Translations under genes and position numbers: made by a program
Assembly: GCF_022919575.1 (NCBI RefSeq)
Contig: NZ_CP095071.1
Span: 2,480,001 to 2,544,000, forward strand
Direction: 5' to 3'
DNA length: 64,000 bases
DNA from: Gracilibacillus salinarum
Lineage (GTDB): Bacteria > Bacillota > Bacilli > Bacillales > Amphibacillaceae
In this document: positions 53,137 through 62,907 of the stretch, piece by piece
Layout of the letters: each line of letters starts with the position of its first letter
Numbering within the stretch: position 1 is the first letter of the stretch
The notes under the pieces: model-generated
The model's database searches: none
Told to the model about the DNA's origin: nothing
Seen by the model: only the letters and a program-made list of their open reading frames with translations

Positions 53137-54468
53137 CTATTGATTTACATCCTCTTCCCCTGTACTTGCTTCAATCCGTTCAACCAATCTTTGCTGCATT
53201 TCTTCCGGGTTTCCGTCATTTAACAGCATATTGGCCATTTCTTCATTAACCGTATCATCCACTTCTGGATAATCACCGGTATAGGTAACCTGTGGGATGT
53301 TCACCGCGATATCAGCAAATTGTTGATAGAATTTTTCACCGTCAAAGTATTCTAAGCCCTCTTCGAATACTGGATCGTCGTAAGCTGCTTCTAACGATGG
53401 GAACAGACCAAATTCCTGCAGTCCTTTTACCTCCATATCAACATTGGTAGAGAGAAATTCACCAAATACGTAAGCTGCTTCCTTGTTTGAGGACGAATTC
53501 GGTATGGCAAAGCTTGAACCACCACTATTGGCAGCGCGGACGCCACCTTCTTCAAAAGCAGGTAATGCAAATGTCCCCCACTCCCCTGATAATTCCGGTG
53601 CCTGGTCCATCAATGAACCGTTGTACCAGACAGAATTAGGTACAGTTGCAACACCATCATTTTTGATCGCAGCCATCTGACCTTCTGAATCCGTTACATT
53701 CGTCGTAATCCCTTTATCGCTCATTTCTTTGATTTTTTCCGCTGCCTTTCGTAACTCGTCCGATCCTACATTTAATTCCCCTTCATCCGTGAAGTAGAAC
53801 GTTTCCTGCTGATGAATCATAAATCTTGCCAAAGCTACTTGCTGGTTTAATGCAAGTCCTAGCATCGGCACTCCTGTTTCTTCCATAATGACTTCGCCTG
53901 CTTCGATATAGTCGTCCCACGTTTTTATAGATTCGGCATCTACACCTGCTTGTTCAAAAATATCCTTCCGATAAAATACACCGACAGGACCTAAATCACG
54001 TGGAAAAGCAATATAGTTGCCATCCGCATCTTTTACCATCTCTTGTTTGGACTCGGCAAAAGATCCATCATGCTCGCTAAACCCTACTTCACTTAGGTTC
54101 ACAAAAGAATCAGGAAACTTGCTCGTAAATGAGGCAATATCCGTATCTTGTATTTGGACTAAGTCCGGCAGCTGACTCTCCTGGCCAGAGCCTAAACCAG
54201 TTACCAATCGTTGAAAAATCTGATCCGGACCTTGCTTGTTAATGTTAACCGTCACGTTCGGATACGTTTGATTAAAATCTTCAATGATCGAATTCAAGAA
54301 GTCTGCCTCAAGTGCCCAGGCCCATACGGTAATTTCTCCTGATACATCTTCCGGATTCTCTGGAATCTCTGTTGCTCCGGCAGTTTCTTCTGTGTTATTA
54401 CTGCATCCAAACAATGTTATCGCTATCAAAACACTGAATAACAGGAATAGTTTACTAGATTTTCGCAT
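53137..54468 (-). CDS. CUT1 sugar-binding lipoprotein
   Basis: 443 residues. The signal peptide ends LFGC (Cys22). The fold is family-1 solute-binding (EITVWAWALEADFLNSIIED, NPEEMQQRLVERIEASTG), the type that carries oligosaccharides. The ATG directly follows the DUF624 stop, with the ribosome site AAAGGGAG inside that gene, so the two are coupled. The sugar cannot be told from the sequence; a plant-polysaccharide oligomer is plausible given the GH53 gene at the other end of the window. Confidence 0.88.
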   Translation of the reverse strand: MRKSSKLFLLFSVLIAITLFGCSNNTEETAGATEIPENPEDVSGEITVWAWALEADFLNSIIEDFNQTYPNVTVNINKQGPDQIFQRLVTGLGSGQESQLPDLVQIQDTDIASFTSKFPDSFVNLSEVGFSEHDGSFAESKQEMVKDADGNYIAFPRDLGPVGVFYRKDIFEQAGVDAESIKTWDDYIEAGEVIMEETGVPMLGLALNQQVALARFMIHQQETFYFTDEGELNVGSDELRKAAEKIKEMSDKGITTNVTDSEGQMAAIKNDGVATVPNSVWYNGSLMDQAPELSGEWGTFALPAFEEGGVRAANSGGSSFAIPNSSSNKEAAYVFGEFLSTNVDMEVKGLQEFGLFPSLEAAYDDPVFEEGLEYFDGEKFYQQFADIAVNIPQVTYTGDYPEVDDTVNEEMANMLLNDGNPEEMQQRLVERIEASTGEEDVNQ

Positions 54469-55089
54469 TCAGATTGCACTCCCTTTGTAATAGTTCGCTA
54501 TCATGTTCAACCAGGAAAATCTGGCTAAAACAAACGTAAATAATAAAGAAACGCTTACACTAAACAGTAGAATTAAACCTGGAAACTGAAACAATATCCA
54601 GACCCAAGACGCATTGACAAGCAAGATTAATAGAGAGATCGGTAATCTCGAAATCGAGAAAAATAGTGCTTGCTGGTATTTCAATAGAGTACTCCCCTCT
54701 ACAAACGTGTACACCACATAGAATATCAGCATAAATATCGTAAATAACAGGAACAGGGACCAATTGCCGATGATAAAAACTGGCGTTAACAGGCTCGAAG
54801 TATTCGAGAGTATGAGGAGATTTGTGAGTAAGATTATAAAGATTACCAGATTTATTAAACCGCTTGCATTTGCTTGTAAAAATTCTTTCTTATAGATCTT
54901 CCAAAAGTACGGAAGAATGCGGAACTCTTCCTTTTCCATCCACCTCCTCATGATAGTAAATGAAGAGACAGTGGCAGGTGCCCATCCAAAGATAATACCA
55001 CCAAGCATGGTAAACACACACCATAAGACATTTATATAAGCCAAACGTACAACCCAATTGCACCCAACTAAAATCACAGATTCTTTCAT
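54469..55089 (-). CDS. DUF624 (YesL-like) membrane protein
   Basis: 206 residues with five hydrophobic helices and the typical GGIIFGWAPATVSSFTIMRRW opening of YesL-type DUF624 proteins. These are almost always encoded with CUT1 sugar transporters and YesMN two-component systems; their function is not established. It is first in the operon DUF624-binding protein-permease-permease. Confidence 0.85.
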   Translation of the reverse strand: MKESVILVGCNWVVRLAYINVLWCVFTMLGGIIFGWAPATVSSFTIMRRWMEKEEFRILPYFWKIYKKEFLQANASGLINLVIFIILLTNLLILSNTSSLLTPVFIIGNWSLFLLFTIFMLIFYVVYTFVEGSTLLKYQQALFFSISRLPISLLILLVNASWVWILFQFPGLILLFSVSVSLLFTFVLARFSWLNMIANYYKGSAI

Positions 55090-55141
55090 ATTAGATTATC
55101 CCTTCATTTTCTATTTCTATAAAAAGCTGGTTACATTGGAT

Positions 55142-55190
55142 ACTTTATAACAGAAACAAACACAAGTCAACAAATACAAACAGATAAACA
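55142..55190 (-). promoter_or_regulatory. Promoter of the sugar transporter operon with TGTTTGT repeats
   Basis: On the minus strand TTGACT (55165-55170), 17 bases, TAAAGT (55142-55147). Around the -35, four TGTTTRT/TTTGTTG-like words lie in direct repeat (CTGTTTATCTGTTTGT onwards, 55155-55190), a plausible activator site. The rest of 55191-55383 shows no feature besides the oxidase leader. Confidence 0.5.
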
Positions 55191-55383
55191 GATGAATCAA
55201 CAAAATCAGACTTTTTCTGTTTCTACTATATCGACAGTTCTCCACTCTATCATTAATAGTTTGTTCATGTATTTTCTTTGATTCCATGCTATCCTAATAC
55301 TAAGAGAAAAACCTTTTTCAGCACCATCGAATGTAAACCCATTCATTACATAACAAAAAGATTGATAAAGGAGCAGAAGAACC

Positions 55384-56649
55384 ATGGAAAAACAGCAAAA
55401 TTGGGCAGGAAATTACACGTACAGCACAACGAACTGGCATACACCGAAAGATGTAGCAGACATTCAACAGCTAGTTAAGGAATGTAATCATATAAAAGTG
55501 GTGGGCAGCCGGCATTCTTTCAACAGCATCGCTGATTCCGAGCATCATATGATGTCACTTGAGCACCTCAATCAGGTAATAGCATTTAATAAAGAAGCAC
55601 AAACGATAACCGTCGAAGCTGGCATGAAATATAGTGATTTGTCGTTATACTTAGAAGGTACTGGATTAGCACTTCATAACTTGGCATCGCTTCCGCACAT
55701 ATCTGTTGCGGGCGCATGTATGACGGCAACGCATGGTTCCGGTGATCGTAACGGCAATCTGGCGACAATTGTCAGCGCTATCGAATTTGTCGATGCCAAT
55801 GGAGAGCTGGTTCATCTTTCACGAAAAGACGACGAAGAAACACTGAAAGCGCTCGTTGTTGGACTTGGCGGATTCGGAGTCATTACCAAGCTTACCTTGG
55901 ACTTGGTACCTGAATACCACATCAAACAAAATGTCTATCACAACCTGACACTCGCTTCTTTTGAAGAGCATGTTGAAGAAATCTTCGCCAGTGCTTACAG
56001 TGTCAGTCTTTTTACAGATTGGAGCAGCCCTGGGTTCAACCAAGTATGGCAAAAAGAAAAAGTTGCAGAAGGTGCATCTGCTCAAGCAGCGCCTGCCTTA
56101 TTTGGAGCAACTCTTGCAACGGAAAAAATGCACCCAATTGCCGGCCACGGTGCTGAACATTGTACAGATCAATTAGGCGTAGCCGGGATTTGGCACGATC
56201 GGATGCCTCACTTCCGAATGAATTTCACACCGAGCAGTGGAAAAGAATTACAAACAGAGTATATTATTCCCCGCCAGCACATTGTCGATGCAGTAACAGC
56301 AGTCGGTCAGCTTGGCGGGAAAATATCACCGTTACTCTATGTCTGCGAGCTCCGTTCTATTGCCCAGGACGATCTCTGGATGAGCATGAACTATCAGCAA
56401 GACTCGATTGGTATCCACTTTACTTGGAAAGATGACTGGGAACGTGTTCAGCAAGTTCTACCAGAAATTGAAAAAGCCTTGGAAGCATTTGAGCCTCGTC
56501 CGCATTGGGGCAAGCTCTTCACCATGGCACCAGCACTAGTACAAGCTCAATATCCAAAATTGCCGGAATTCCGATCATTGCTGCAAAAATACGATCCAAA
56601 CGGAAAATTCCGCAACGCCTTTTTAAATCAATACATTTTTGGTGAGTAA
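55384..56649 (+). CDS. FAD-linked alditol/xylitol oxidase-like protein
   Basis: 421 residues of the VAO/D-arabinono-lactone oxidase family. NWAGNYTYSTTNWHTPKDVA at the start and VVGSRHSFNSI (His44, the site of covalent FAD) match alditol oxidases. AGACMTATHGSGDRNGNLA is the second FAD-contact segment. The C-terminal ALO domain ends RNAFLNQYIFGE. Such enzymes oxidise sugar alcohols (xylitol, sorbitol, glycerol) with oxygen, giving peroxide. Cytoplasmic; monocistronic. Confidence 0.85.
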   Translation: MEKQQNWAGNYTYSTTNWHTPKDVADIQQLVKECNHIKVVGSRHSFNSIADSEHHMMSLEHLNQVIAFNKEAQTITVEAGMKYSDLSLYLEGTGLALHNLASLPHISVAGACMTATHGSGDRNGNLATIVSAIEFVDANGELVHLSRKDDEETLKALVVGLGGFGVITKLTLDLVPEYHIKQNVYHNLTLASFEEHVEEIFASAYSVSLFTDWSSPGFNQVWQKEKVAEGASAQAAPALFGATLATEKMHPIAGHGAEHCTDQLGVAGIWHDRMPHFRMNFTPSSGKELQTEYIIPRQHIVDAVTAVGQLGGKISPLLYVCELRSIAQDDLWMSMNYQQDSIGIHFTWKDDWERVQQVLPEIEKALEAFEPRPHWGKLFTMAPALVQAQYPKLPEFRSLLQKYDPNGKFRNAFLNQYIFGE

Positions 56650-56726
56650 CATATCGGTTTCATTACCTGGGAAATATTTTGTCGTTTTATAGACAAAACA
56701 GGCTAAACGATAGCTGCCTATAGAAT

Positions 56727-56756
56727 GAGCCGTCTAACAAGGTAGACGGCTCTTTT
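56727..56756. terminator. Terminator between the oxidase and ytbE-like genes
   Basis: Perfect 10-bp stem GAGCCGTCTA/TAGACGGCTC followed by TTTT. Confidence 0.9.
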
Positions 56757-56762
56757 CTATCG

Positions 56763-57596
56763 TTACATCTTGAAATGAAACTGATCCGGATCTGGTCCAC
56801 TGCGTTTATTCTCGTTCAACGCATCGAGTTGTTGCATCTCAAGATCGGTAAGCTGGAACTCGTAGACCTCGAGATTTTCCTTTATTCGTGAAGGTGTCAT
56901 TGATTTTGGTATAGTCACCACACCATGCTGCAAATCCCAGCGTAAAATAATTTGTGCTGCTGATTTGCCATGTGCCTGGGCTATCTTGCCAATTGTCTCA
57001 TTAGTTAACAGCTCCGCATTCATTAATGGCGACCATGCTTCTACTTGAATCCCTTGTGTTTCACAATACGCTCTAACCTCTTGCTGAGTCAGCTTAGGAT
57101 GGAACTCAATCTGATTCACAGCAGGTGTCACGTCAGCCTCTTCCATTAACTGTTCCAGATGATGAACTTGGAAATTACTTACGCCAATTGCTTTGACACG
57201 CCCCTCTTTATATAACGTTTCAAATGCTGTCCACGGCTCCAGGAATTGTTGATTTCCCGGCCAATGAATTAAATACAAATCAAGATATGCCAATCCCATT
57301 TTTGCAAGACTTTCCTCATATGCCGCGATCGTATCCTGATAGCTAAGACCATCATTCCATACTTTCGAAGTAACAAACAACTCTTCTCTTGTCACGATCC
57401 CTTCCGCTATTGCCTGTTGGATTCCTTTACCTACACTACGTTCATTGCCATAGATCGAAGCCGTATCGATACTGCGATACCCTGATTTAATGGCGGTTTT
57501 CACCGCATCTTCCAATGCTTCCCCTTCTTCTACTCGAAATACACCGTATCCTATTTCCGGCATTTCCACTCCATTATTTAACATTTTCACTGTCAT
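56763..57596 (-). CDS. ytbE: Aldo/keto reductase (YtbE-like)
   Basis: 277 residues. The catalytic tetrad is complete: D44 and Y49 (RSIDTASIYGNE), K78 (FVTSKVW) and H111 (LIHWPG). The C-terminal NADPH motif IPKSMTPSRIKEN follows. It reduces aldehydes and ketones with NADPH. It lies three bases after the MFS gene, the same order as ytbD-ytbE in B. subtilis. Confidence 0.9.
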   Translation of the reverse strand: MTVKMLNNGVEMPEIGYGVFRVEEGEALEDAVKTAIKSGYRSIDTASIYGNERSVGKGIQQAIAEGIVTREELFVTSKVWNDGLSYQDTIAAYEESLAKMGLAYLDLYLIHWPGNQQFLEPWTAFETLYKEGRVKAIGVSNFQVHHLEQLMEEADVTPAVNQIEFHPKLTQQEVRAYCETQGIQVEAWSPLMNAELLTNETIGKIAQAHGKSAAQIILRWDLQHGVVTIPKSMTPSRIKENLEVYEFQLTDLEMQQLDALNENKRSGPDPDQFHFKM

Positions 57597-57599
57597 TTC

Positions 57600-58805
57600 T
57601 TAATCCTCCTCTTTGTTTCGTTCTATTAGCTGCAGCCACAGAGTCAACGCCACGGCTCCCGTTACCATAATTGCGCCAATCCAAGGCGTGTGTTCCAGAC
57701 CAATACCGTCGACAATCATTCCGCCAACAGACGAACCAATCGCGATCCCGATATTAAAGGCGGCAATATTTAAAGCCGACGCTACTCCAACAGCAGACGG
57801 CACATATTTTTCTGCAAAATGAACCACTAACAACTGCAAGCCTGGCACATTCATGAAGGCGAATAATCCCATTAAAAAAATCACGATTAATCCCGTTATT
57901 TTGGCAGGTGCGGCAAAGGTTAACATCAATAACACGATAGCCTGGAGTACGAACATCCACAGCAATGCACGCAATGGGTTTTTATCCGATGCTTTACCAC
58001 CAATAACGTTACCGACTGCTACCGCAATACCATATAGAAGCAGAATCACACTGACCCATTTCGCACTGAAGCCGGTCACTTCCTGTAATAATGGGGTTAA
58101 ATAAGTGAAGACAACGAATGTCCCACCGTAGCCTAACGCAGTAATGGCAAAAGTCAGTAATAAACGACGGTTCGTCACAATCCTTACCTGATCACGAAAC
58201 GTTGCTGGCGGTGCTTCTTTTAAATGTTTCGGAATTAATATAGAACTTGCGATAATTCCAATTACACCAAGCAGTGCCACAGCTAAAAAGGTCATTCGCC
58301 AGCCAAAGGTTTGTCCGATAAAGGTACCTAGTGGCACACCAGTGACGGTGGCGACTGTTAAACCCGTGAACATAAAAGCAATCGCACTAGCCCGCTTATG
58401 CTCAGGAACCAGATCCGCTGCAATGGTAGATCCAATTGAAAAAAAGATGCCATGAGAAAAAGCGGTAATGATTCGAGCCGCCAGTAACAGGCCGAAGCTC
58501 GTTGACAGCCCGGCAACCGTATTACCGATAATAAACAGGACCATAAGTGCCATAAGTAAAGTTTTACGGCTCATTTTATTCGTTAATGCTGTTAAAACAG
58601 GCGCACCGACTGCTACACCAATCGCATAACCAGAAATCAGCAAGCCAGCCAACGTGATTGAAATGGTTAAATCATCGGCAATAGCAGACAATAAACCAAC
58701 CGGAACGAATTCAGTTGTACCTATTCCGAAAGCACTGATCGCCAGCGCAATCAAAGCTAACTTACCTGATTTAGCTGCTGCCTGATCCATCGTTGTTGCA
58801 TGCAT
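57600..58805 (-). CDS. ytbD: MFS transporter (YtbD-like)
   Basis: 401 residues with 12 helices. FGIGTTEFVPVGLLSAIADD in helix 1, GAPVLTALTNKMSRKTLL (loop 2-3) and TGVPLGTFIGQTFGWRMTF (motif C) place it in the DHA1 AraJ/YdhP-type exporter group. ATG 58805, seven bases after AAGGA, is preferred over a longer in-frame form reaching 58862. Divergent HxlR gene as in B. subtilis ytcD. Confidence 0.88.
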   Translation of the reverse strand: MHATTMDQAAAKSGKLALIALAISAFGIGTTEFVPVGLLSAIADDLTISITLAGLLISGYAIGVAVGAPVLTALTNKMSRKTLLMALMVLFIIGNTVAGLSTSFGLLLAARIITAFSHGIFFSIGSTIAADLVPEHKRASAIAFMFTGLTVATVTGVPLGTFIGQTFGWRMTFLAVALLGVIGIIASSILIPKHLKEAPPATFRDQVRIVTNRRLLLTFAITALGYGGTFVVFTYLTPLLQEVTGFSAKWVSVILLLYGIAVAVGNVIGGKASDKNPLRALLWMFVLQAIVLLMLTFAAPAKITGLIVIFLMGLFAFMNVPGLQLLVVHFAEKYVPSAVGVASALNIAAFNIGIAIGSSVGGMIVDGIGLEHTPWIGAIMVTGAVALTLWLQLIERNKEED

Positions 58806-58902
58806 ACATAATTCCTTCCCTTCCAAACATAGATGTGACAGCATTTCGAAGGCGCCTTTCAAAACCCTGTTTCACTATTCTAGAACGGCAGCAACCATAA
58901 TG

Positions 58903-58942
58903 GAAGTACGCACTTTAAAGTAATGTAGGCACTGAAAAGTAC
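58903..58942. promoter_or_regulatory. Possible YtcD operator between ytbD and ytcD
   Basis: GTACGCACTTTAAAGT ... AAAAGTAC: nested inverted repeats with central palindrome ACTTTAAAGT and outer GTAC arms in the divergent promoter region. Binding by the HxlR protein is inferred. Confidence 0.45.
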
Positions 58943-59059
58943 CTGTAAGTTCTAACTATAGAAAAATAAAAAGGAGCATGTTATGATACATAAGCTCCCA
59001 AATGTGAGAAAAATCGATGATAAATATAGATAAAAGATTAGCGAAAGGAGTAGTTGGAA

Positions 59060-59389
59060 ATGAAAACATATAATATCCCCGTAGAAGCCGCCTTAGAAGT
59101 CATCGGCGGTAAATGGAAAGTGGTTATTCTTTGTCATTTGATCGACCACGGCACTATGCGGACAAGTGAACTGAAACGGAGAATGCCGAACATTACCCAA
59201 AAAATGCTGACACAACAATTAAGAGAATTAGAAGCAGATGGCGTCGTCAAGCGAACGGTATACAACCAGGTGCCGCCAAAAGTGGAATATGGCTTAACCG
59301 AATATGGTGATTCGCTACGCCCGGCTATGCAAATGCTCTGTTCATGGGGAGAACAGCATATTGAGAAGACAGAAGCAGAAATGATGTGA
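59060..59389 (+). CDS. ytcD: HxlR-family transcriptional regulator (YtcD-like)
   Basis: 109 residues with the HxlR winged helix: ALEVIGGKWKVVILCHL, MRTSELKRRMPNITQKMLTQ and LRELEADGVVKRTVYNQVPP. A cysteine (C25, VVILCHL) might serve as a redox switch, although not at the classic N-terminal position. ATG 59060 is nine bases after AAAGGAG; an in-frame TTG six bases earlier is too close. It probably controls the divergent ytbD-ytbE. Confidence 0.88.
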   Translation: MKTYNIPVEAALEVIGGKWKVVILCHLIDHGTMRTSELKRRMPNITQKMLTQQLRELEADGVVKRTVYNQVPPKVEYGLTEYGDSLRPAMQMLCSWGEQHIEKTEAEMM

Positions 59390-59424
59390 GTGGAACAACT
59401 GGTTATTTCGTTGTTCCACTCTTC
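59388..59424. terminator. Terminator between ytcD and the response-regulator gene
   Basis: Perfect 12-bp stem GAGTGGAACAAC/GTTGTTCCACTC followed by TTCTTTATT; it begins at the ytcD stop codon. Confidence 0.9.
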
Positions 59425-59428
59425 TTTA

Positions 59429-61027
59429 TTATAACCGAGCTTCCTCCCGATACCTGTAATCCTTCGGAGAGAATCCATGATGTTTCTTAAACAATTTCAA
59501 AAAATAACTTTTGGTTTCAAACCCTAATGCATAGGCAATTTCCTCAGTGCTTTTTGTTGTATGATCTACTAATTCCAATGCTTTTTCCATTTTTAGTCTT
59601 GTTACGTATTCAATGAAACCCTCACCTGTCTCCTGCTTAAACATTCTGCTAAAATAACTGGCATTTAAATGCAGGTGTTCTGCAGCTGCTGTTAAGGATA
59701 ATTTCTTATCAAGATGGGTTTGTACGTATTTTTGCACTTTAACAATATCTTCATTTTTTTGTGTTACATCCAGCTCCTTCACCTGTTCAATAAACTGATT
59801 AAAAATAGTTTTCATTACCTTTTCCAGATGTTCGATCGTCTCTACTTTGTACATTATATACTCTGTCATCGTATCCAGAGAATCTGCTTTAAAACCTCTC
59901 AAGGCGTTCAACGATATATTCATATCCAGAATGGCCTTCATTGCCCAATCCTTTACCATAGCAGGAGCGTATTTTTTATCCTTAATAGCCTCAAATTCGT
60001 CTGATAGCAGTTGCATAAGTGGATCTTGTTTTTCCATTAGTATATGGTCCTTCAACTGTTTAATAAAAACTACATAGTTAGTGAACAGTGTTTCCTGACT
60101 ATAAGATGCAGGGTGAAAGGTCTGTATACTGGTATGTGGATAATAGAATCGTTCATCTTTATTATTTAATAATAATCGCATATTCTCAATCAGTTATTGA
60201 TGCTGGAGATCCGCGTCACTCACAACAGACGTCACACTAATATGTAGAAATTGTTCCATATGAGCATGTATCTTTTCCATTGTATAACGAATGCCTTCCG
60301 CACCATTCGGAAAAAGCATGAGGAATCTTCCTTTTAAATAAAACACTTGCACATGCTGCTGGTATTCTCCTAGGACTTCTTCGACAATATTATTTACAGC
60401 AAATTGAAGGATGGTGTCATTCGCATAATGCTCCATGGCATCATAATATTGATCAATATACGTTAGTACCACTGTATAAGCTTCCTGACAAAAATTAATT
60501 CCTAATAACTGTTCCTGTTCCTTCAGCCAATCCGTATGCTGCAACTGATCCTCCTGCATGACTTTTTCAAGGAATTTTGCTTTTAAAAGAGCATTATTAT
60601 CTTCCAGAAATTTTGTCAGCTTATGTTGTTTGCTTACAGATAACCGATCCTGATCGATTGTATCCTTTAATTGTTCTAATACCGTCATTAAGTGCTCTTC
60701 TTCCATCGATTCTTTCAATATATAATCATATGCCTCTAGCTTCAATGCTTGCTGAGCAAAACGAAATTCATCATGACAGGAAAGAATAATATTATAGGAT
60801 GTTATATTTTGTTGTCTTAACTGTGAGATTAGCTCAATGCCATTAAGCCTGGGCATCCCAATATCCGTAATAAGCACATCAAAGCTATTATTCTCTAAAT
60901 ATGTTAATGCTTGCTGACTATCTTTAAAGCTTGCTATCACTTCAAAACCACATTGCTGCCATGGTATCATTCTTCTCAGAAACTCAATAACCAGTGCATC
61001 ATCATCCACTAACACTACCCGATACAT
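59429..61027 (-). pseudogene. YesN-type response regulator split by an in-frame TAA
   Basis: A single 532-codon frame reads as a complete YesN-type regulator except for TAA at 60194-60196. Upstream half: receiver domain with D9/D10, phosphoacceptor D55 (VLITDIGMPRLNG), then the linker ending SDADLQHQ. Downstream half, in the same frame: LIENMRLLLNN, helical linker, and an intact AraC-type domain (LSLTAAAEHLHLNASYFSRM; STEEIAYALGFETKSYFLKL; HGFSPKDYR). The receiver and DNA-binding halves are thus disconnected unless the stop is read through or translation restarts at ATG 60181. ATG 61027, six bases after GAGGAGG, is the best start. It follows the histidine kinase gene in the operon. Confidence 0.8.
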
Positions 61028-61038
61028 CTTCTTCCTCC

Positions 61039-62832
61039 TCATTCCACTGGTATCCGAAAGACAATTATCGTTCCATCTCCTTCCAGACTGTCAATCACCA
61101 TATCAAAAGCATCCCCATATATCAGCTTCATCCGTTGGTATACATTCTTCAGCCCGATACCATTAAACGATTGGGCATTCTTTCGCTTCCAATCGGCATA
61201 CGTTGTATCCGATATTTTAGTACGCAGTTTTTGCAGGGTTGCCGTGTCCATCCCAATTCCATTATCTTGAACCAATATTTCGAGATAACCATCCTCCTGC
61301 AGAAAAGCATCTATCTCTATCGTCTCTTTCTTTTCATTATAACCATGAATGATAGCGTTCTCAATAATCGGCTGTAAGAAAAAACGTGGCACCTCTTTCA
61401 TTGCGGTTTGCTCATCTACAGAGAGGAGCAATTTCACATCATGCTGGTGTCGAAAATTCATCAAGTCAACATAGTGCTGAACAATAGACAGCTCTTCATT
61501 TAACGGGATGAACGCATTATTGCGATTAATAGTCATCCGAAGTAATGCGGACAACGAATAAATCACCGCTGCACTATCCGCATCCCCCTTCATCTTTATT
61601 TGAAGACGAATCGCATTTAACACATTAAATAAAAAATGTGGATTAATCTGAGCTTGCAGCATATCCAGCTCTGCATTTCTTTTGGTTTCTTCCTGGATCC
61701 GCACTTGTTCAATCATGGTTTCAATCGTATCAAGCATATGATTAAATGAATGACCTAATTGTGCGACATCGTGATTGCCAGGAATATCGAACCTAGCTGA
61801 CAGATCGCCTTTCTCAACAGATTTTGTTACATTCGTTAATTTGACCAACGGCTTTGTCATTTCTCGTACCAATACAATTAAGCCAATTAGAAAAATCACA
61901 AGAAAACCGCCCTGAATCAGGATAGTCGTTCGTGTAACAGTATTTATCGAACCAATGGTGCTTTTATATGGTACCAGGCTAACCAATCTCCAATCTGCAT
62001 ACGATACAGGATAGGAAACAAGTAAATGGGATTCATCTTGATAGTCTACAACCTGATAGGATTTCTTTGAAACGTTGTAAGGTAATGTTTCGCCAATCTC
62101 TTGCTTATCCACACTAGAATAAATCTCACCAGACTGGTTAGTCAGGTACAATTTTGTATGGTGGTCACTTTGCATATTCTCAAAAATTTCTTTTATTTGC
62201 TCTTCCTTAAAGCTAATAATCAGATAAGCATCCAATGAAGTAGAACTTTCAATTTTTCGTCCTATTGTAATTAGATAGGGATCTGTCTTCCTTTCTGACT
62301 TTATATAATTTTGGTGAGCACCGATCCATAACGTATCATAAAAGCTCAAGCTATCCAGCTTATCAAACCAGTCCTGCTCTTTGAATTGCAACGGATTGAA
62401 ATCAACCCTTGAATAATTGGTATAGTATAAATCATTGTTAAAAAGGATCGAAATATAGGCTGGTGTTAACATATCGGTCAAACCTGCTAACGCATTCGAG
62501 ATATGCAGGTAGTTCACGGCCGTTTGTTGCGATGCTCTAGGCGAATCTGCTTTAATTAATTCTTGCTTCTTGAGTAATTTATTCATGTTCGTGTCAAACT
62601 GAATATAATTCGACGTGTACATCATATCGTCTAAAATATTTTTAATACCAGATTCAATCATGCGCAAGTCATCTTCAGACTGTTTCGCCGCCCGTTCCTC
62701 AAGCACGTCCTTTGTGAAATAATTGGATACCAGATACGTGCTTATCCACGGTAATAAAATGCATAAAATAACGGCAATGATAAGCCTTGTCCGTAGTGAC
62801 AGTTGATTTAATTTAAGTAAGTAATTCTTCAC
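61039..62832 (-). CDS. YesM-type sensor histidine kinase
   Basis: 597 residues. A first membrane helix (RLIIAVILCILLPWISTYLV), an extracytoplasmic dCache-type sensor (~45-300), a second helix (ILIQGGFLVIFLIGLIVLV), HAMP and a LytS/YesM-type kinase with QINPHFLFNVLN (phosphorylated histidine), N-box FLQPIIENAIIHG and GIGMD/GIGLKN ATP motifs. These kinases sense extracellular sugars, often with the help of a binding protein. The regulator gene overlaps or directly follows its end. Confidence 0.9.
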   Translation of the reverse strand: MKNYLLKLNQLSLRTRLIIAVILCILLPWISTYLVSNYFTKDVLEERAAKQSEDDLRMIESGIKNILDDMMYTSNYIQFDTNMNKLLKKQELIKADSPRASQQTAVNYLHISNALAGLTDMLTPAYISILFNNDLYYTNYSRVDFNPLQFKEQDWFDKLDSLSFYDTLWIGAHQNYIKSERKTDPYLITIGRKIESSTSLDAYLIISFKEEQIKEIFENMQSDHHTKLYLTNQSGEIYSSVDKQEIGETLPYNVSKKSYQVVDYQDESHLLVSYPVSYADWRLVSLVPYKSTIGSINTVTRTTILIQGGFLVIFLIGLIVLVREMTKPLVKLTNVTKSVEKGDLSARFDIPGNHDVAQLGHSFNHMLDTIETMIEQVRIQEETKRNAELDMLQAQINPHFLFNVLNAIRLQIKMKGDADSAAVIYSLSALLRMTINRNNAFIPLNEELSIVQHYVDLMNFRHQHDVKLLLSVDEQTAMKEVPRFFLQPIIENAIIHGYNEKKETIEIDAFLQEDGYLEILVQDNGIGMDTATLQKLRTKISDTTYADWKRKNAQSFNGIGLKNVYQRMKLIYGDAFDMVIDSLEGDGTIIVFRIPVE

Positions 62833-62907
62833 AATACAACACCACTTCCTAACAAATGCATAATAGAGAGAAAACTTGTGTTTTCTCTCTATTATAGCAA
62901 AGTGCCG

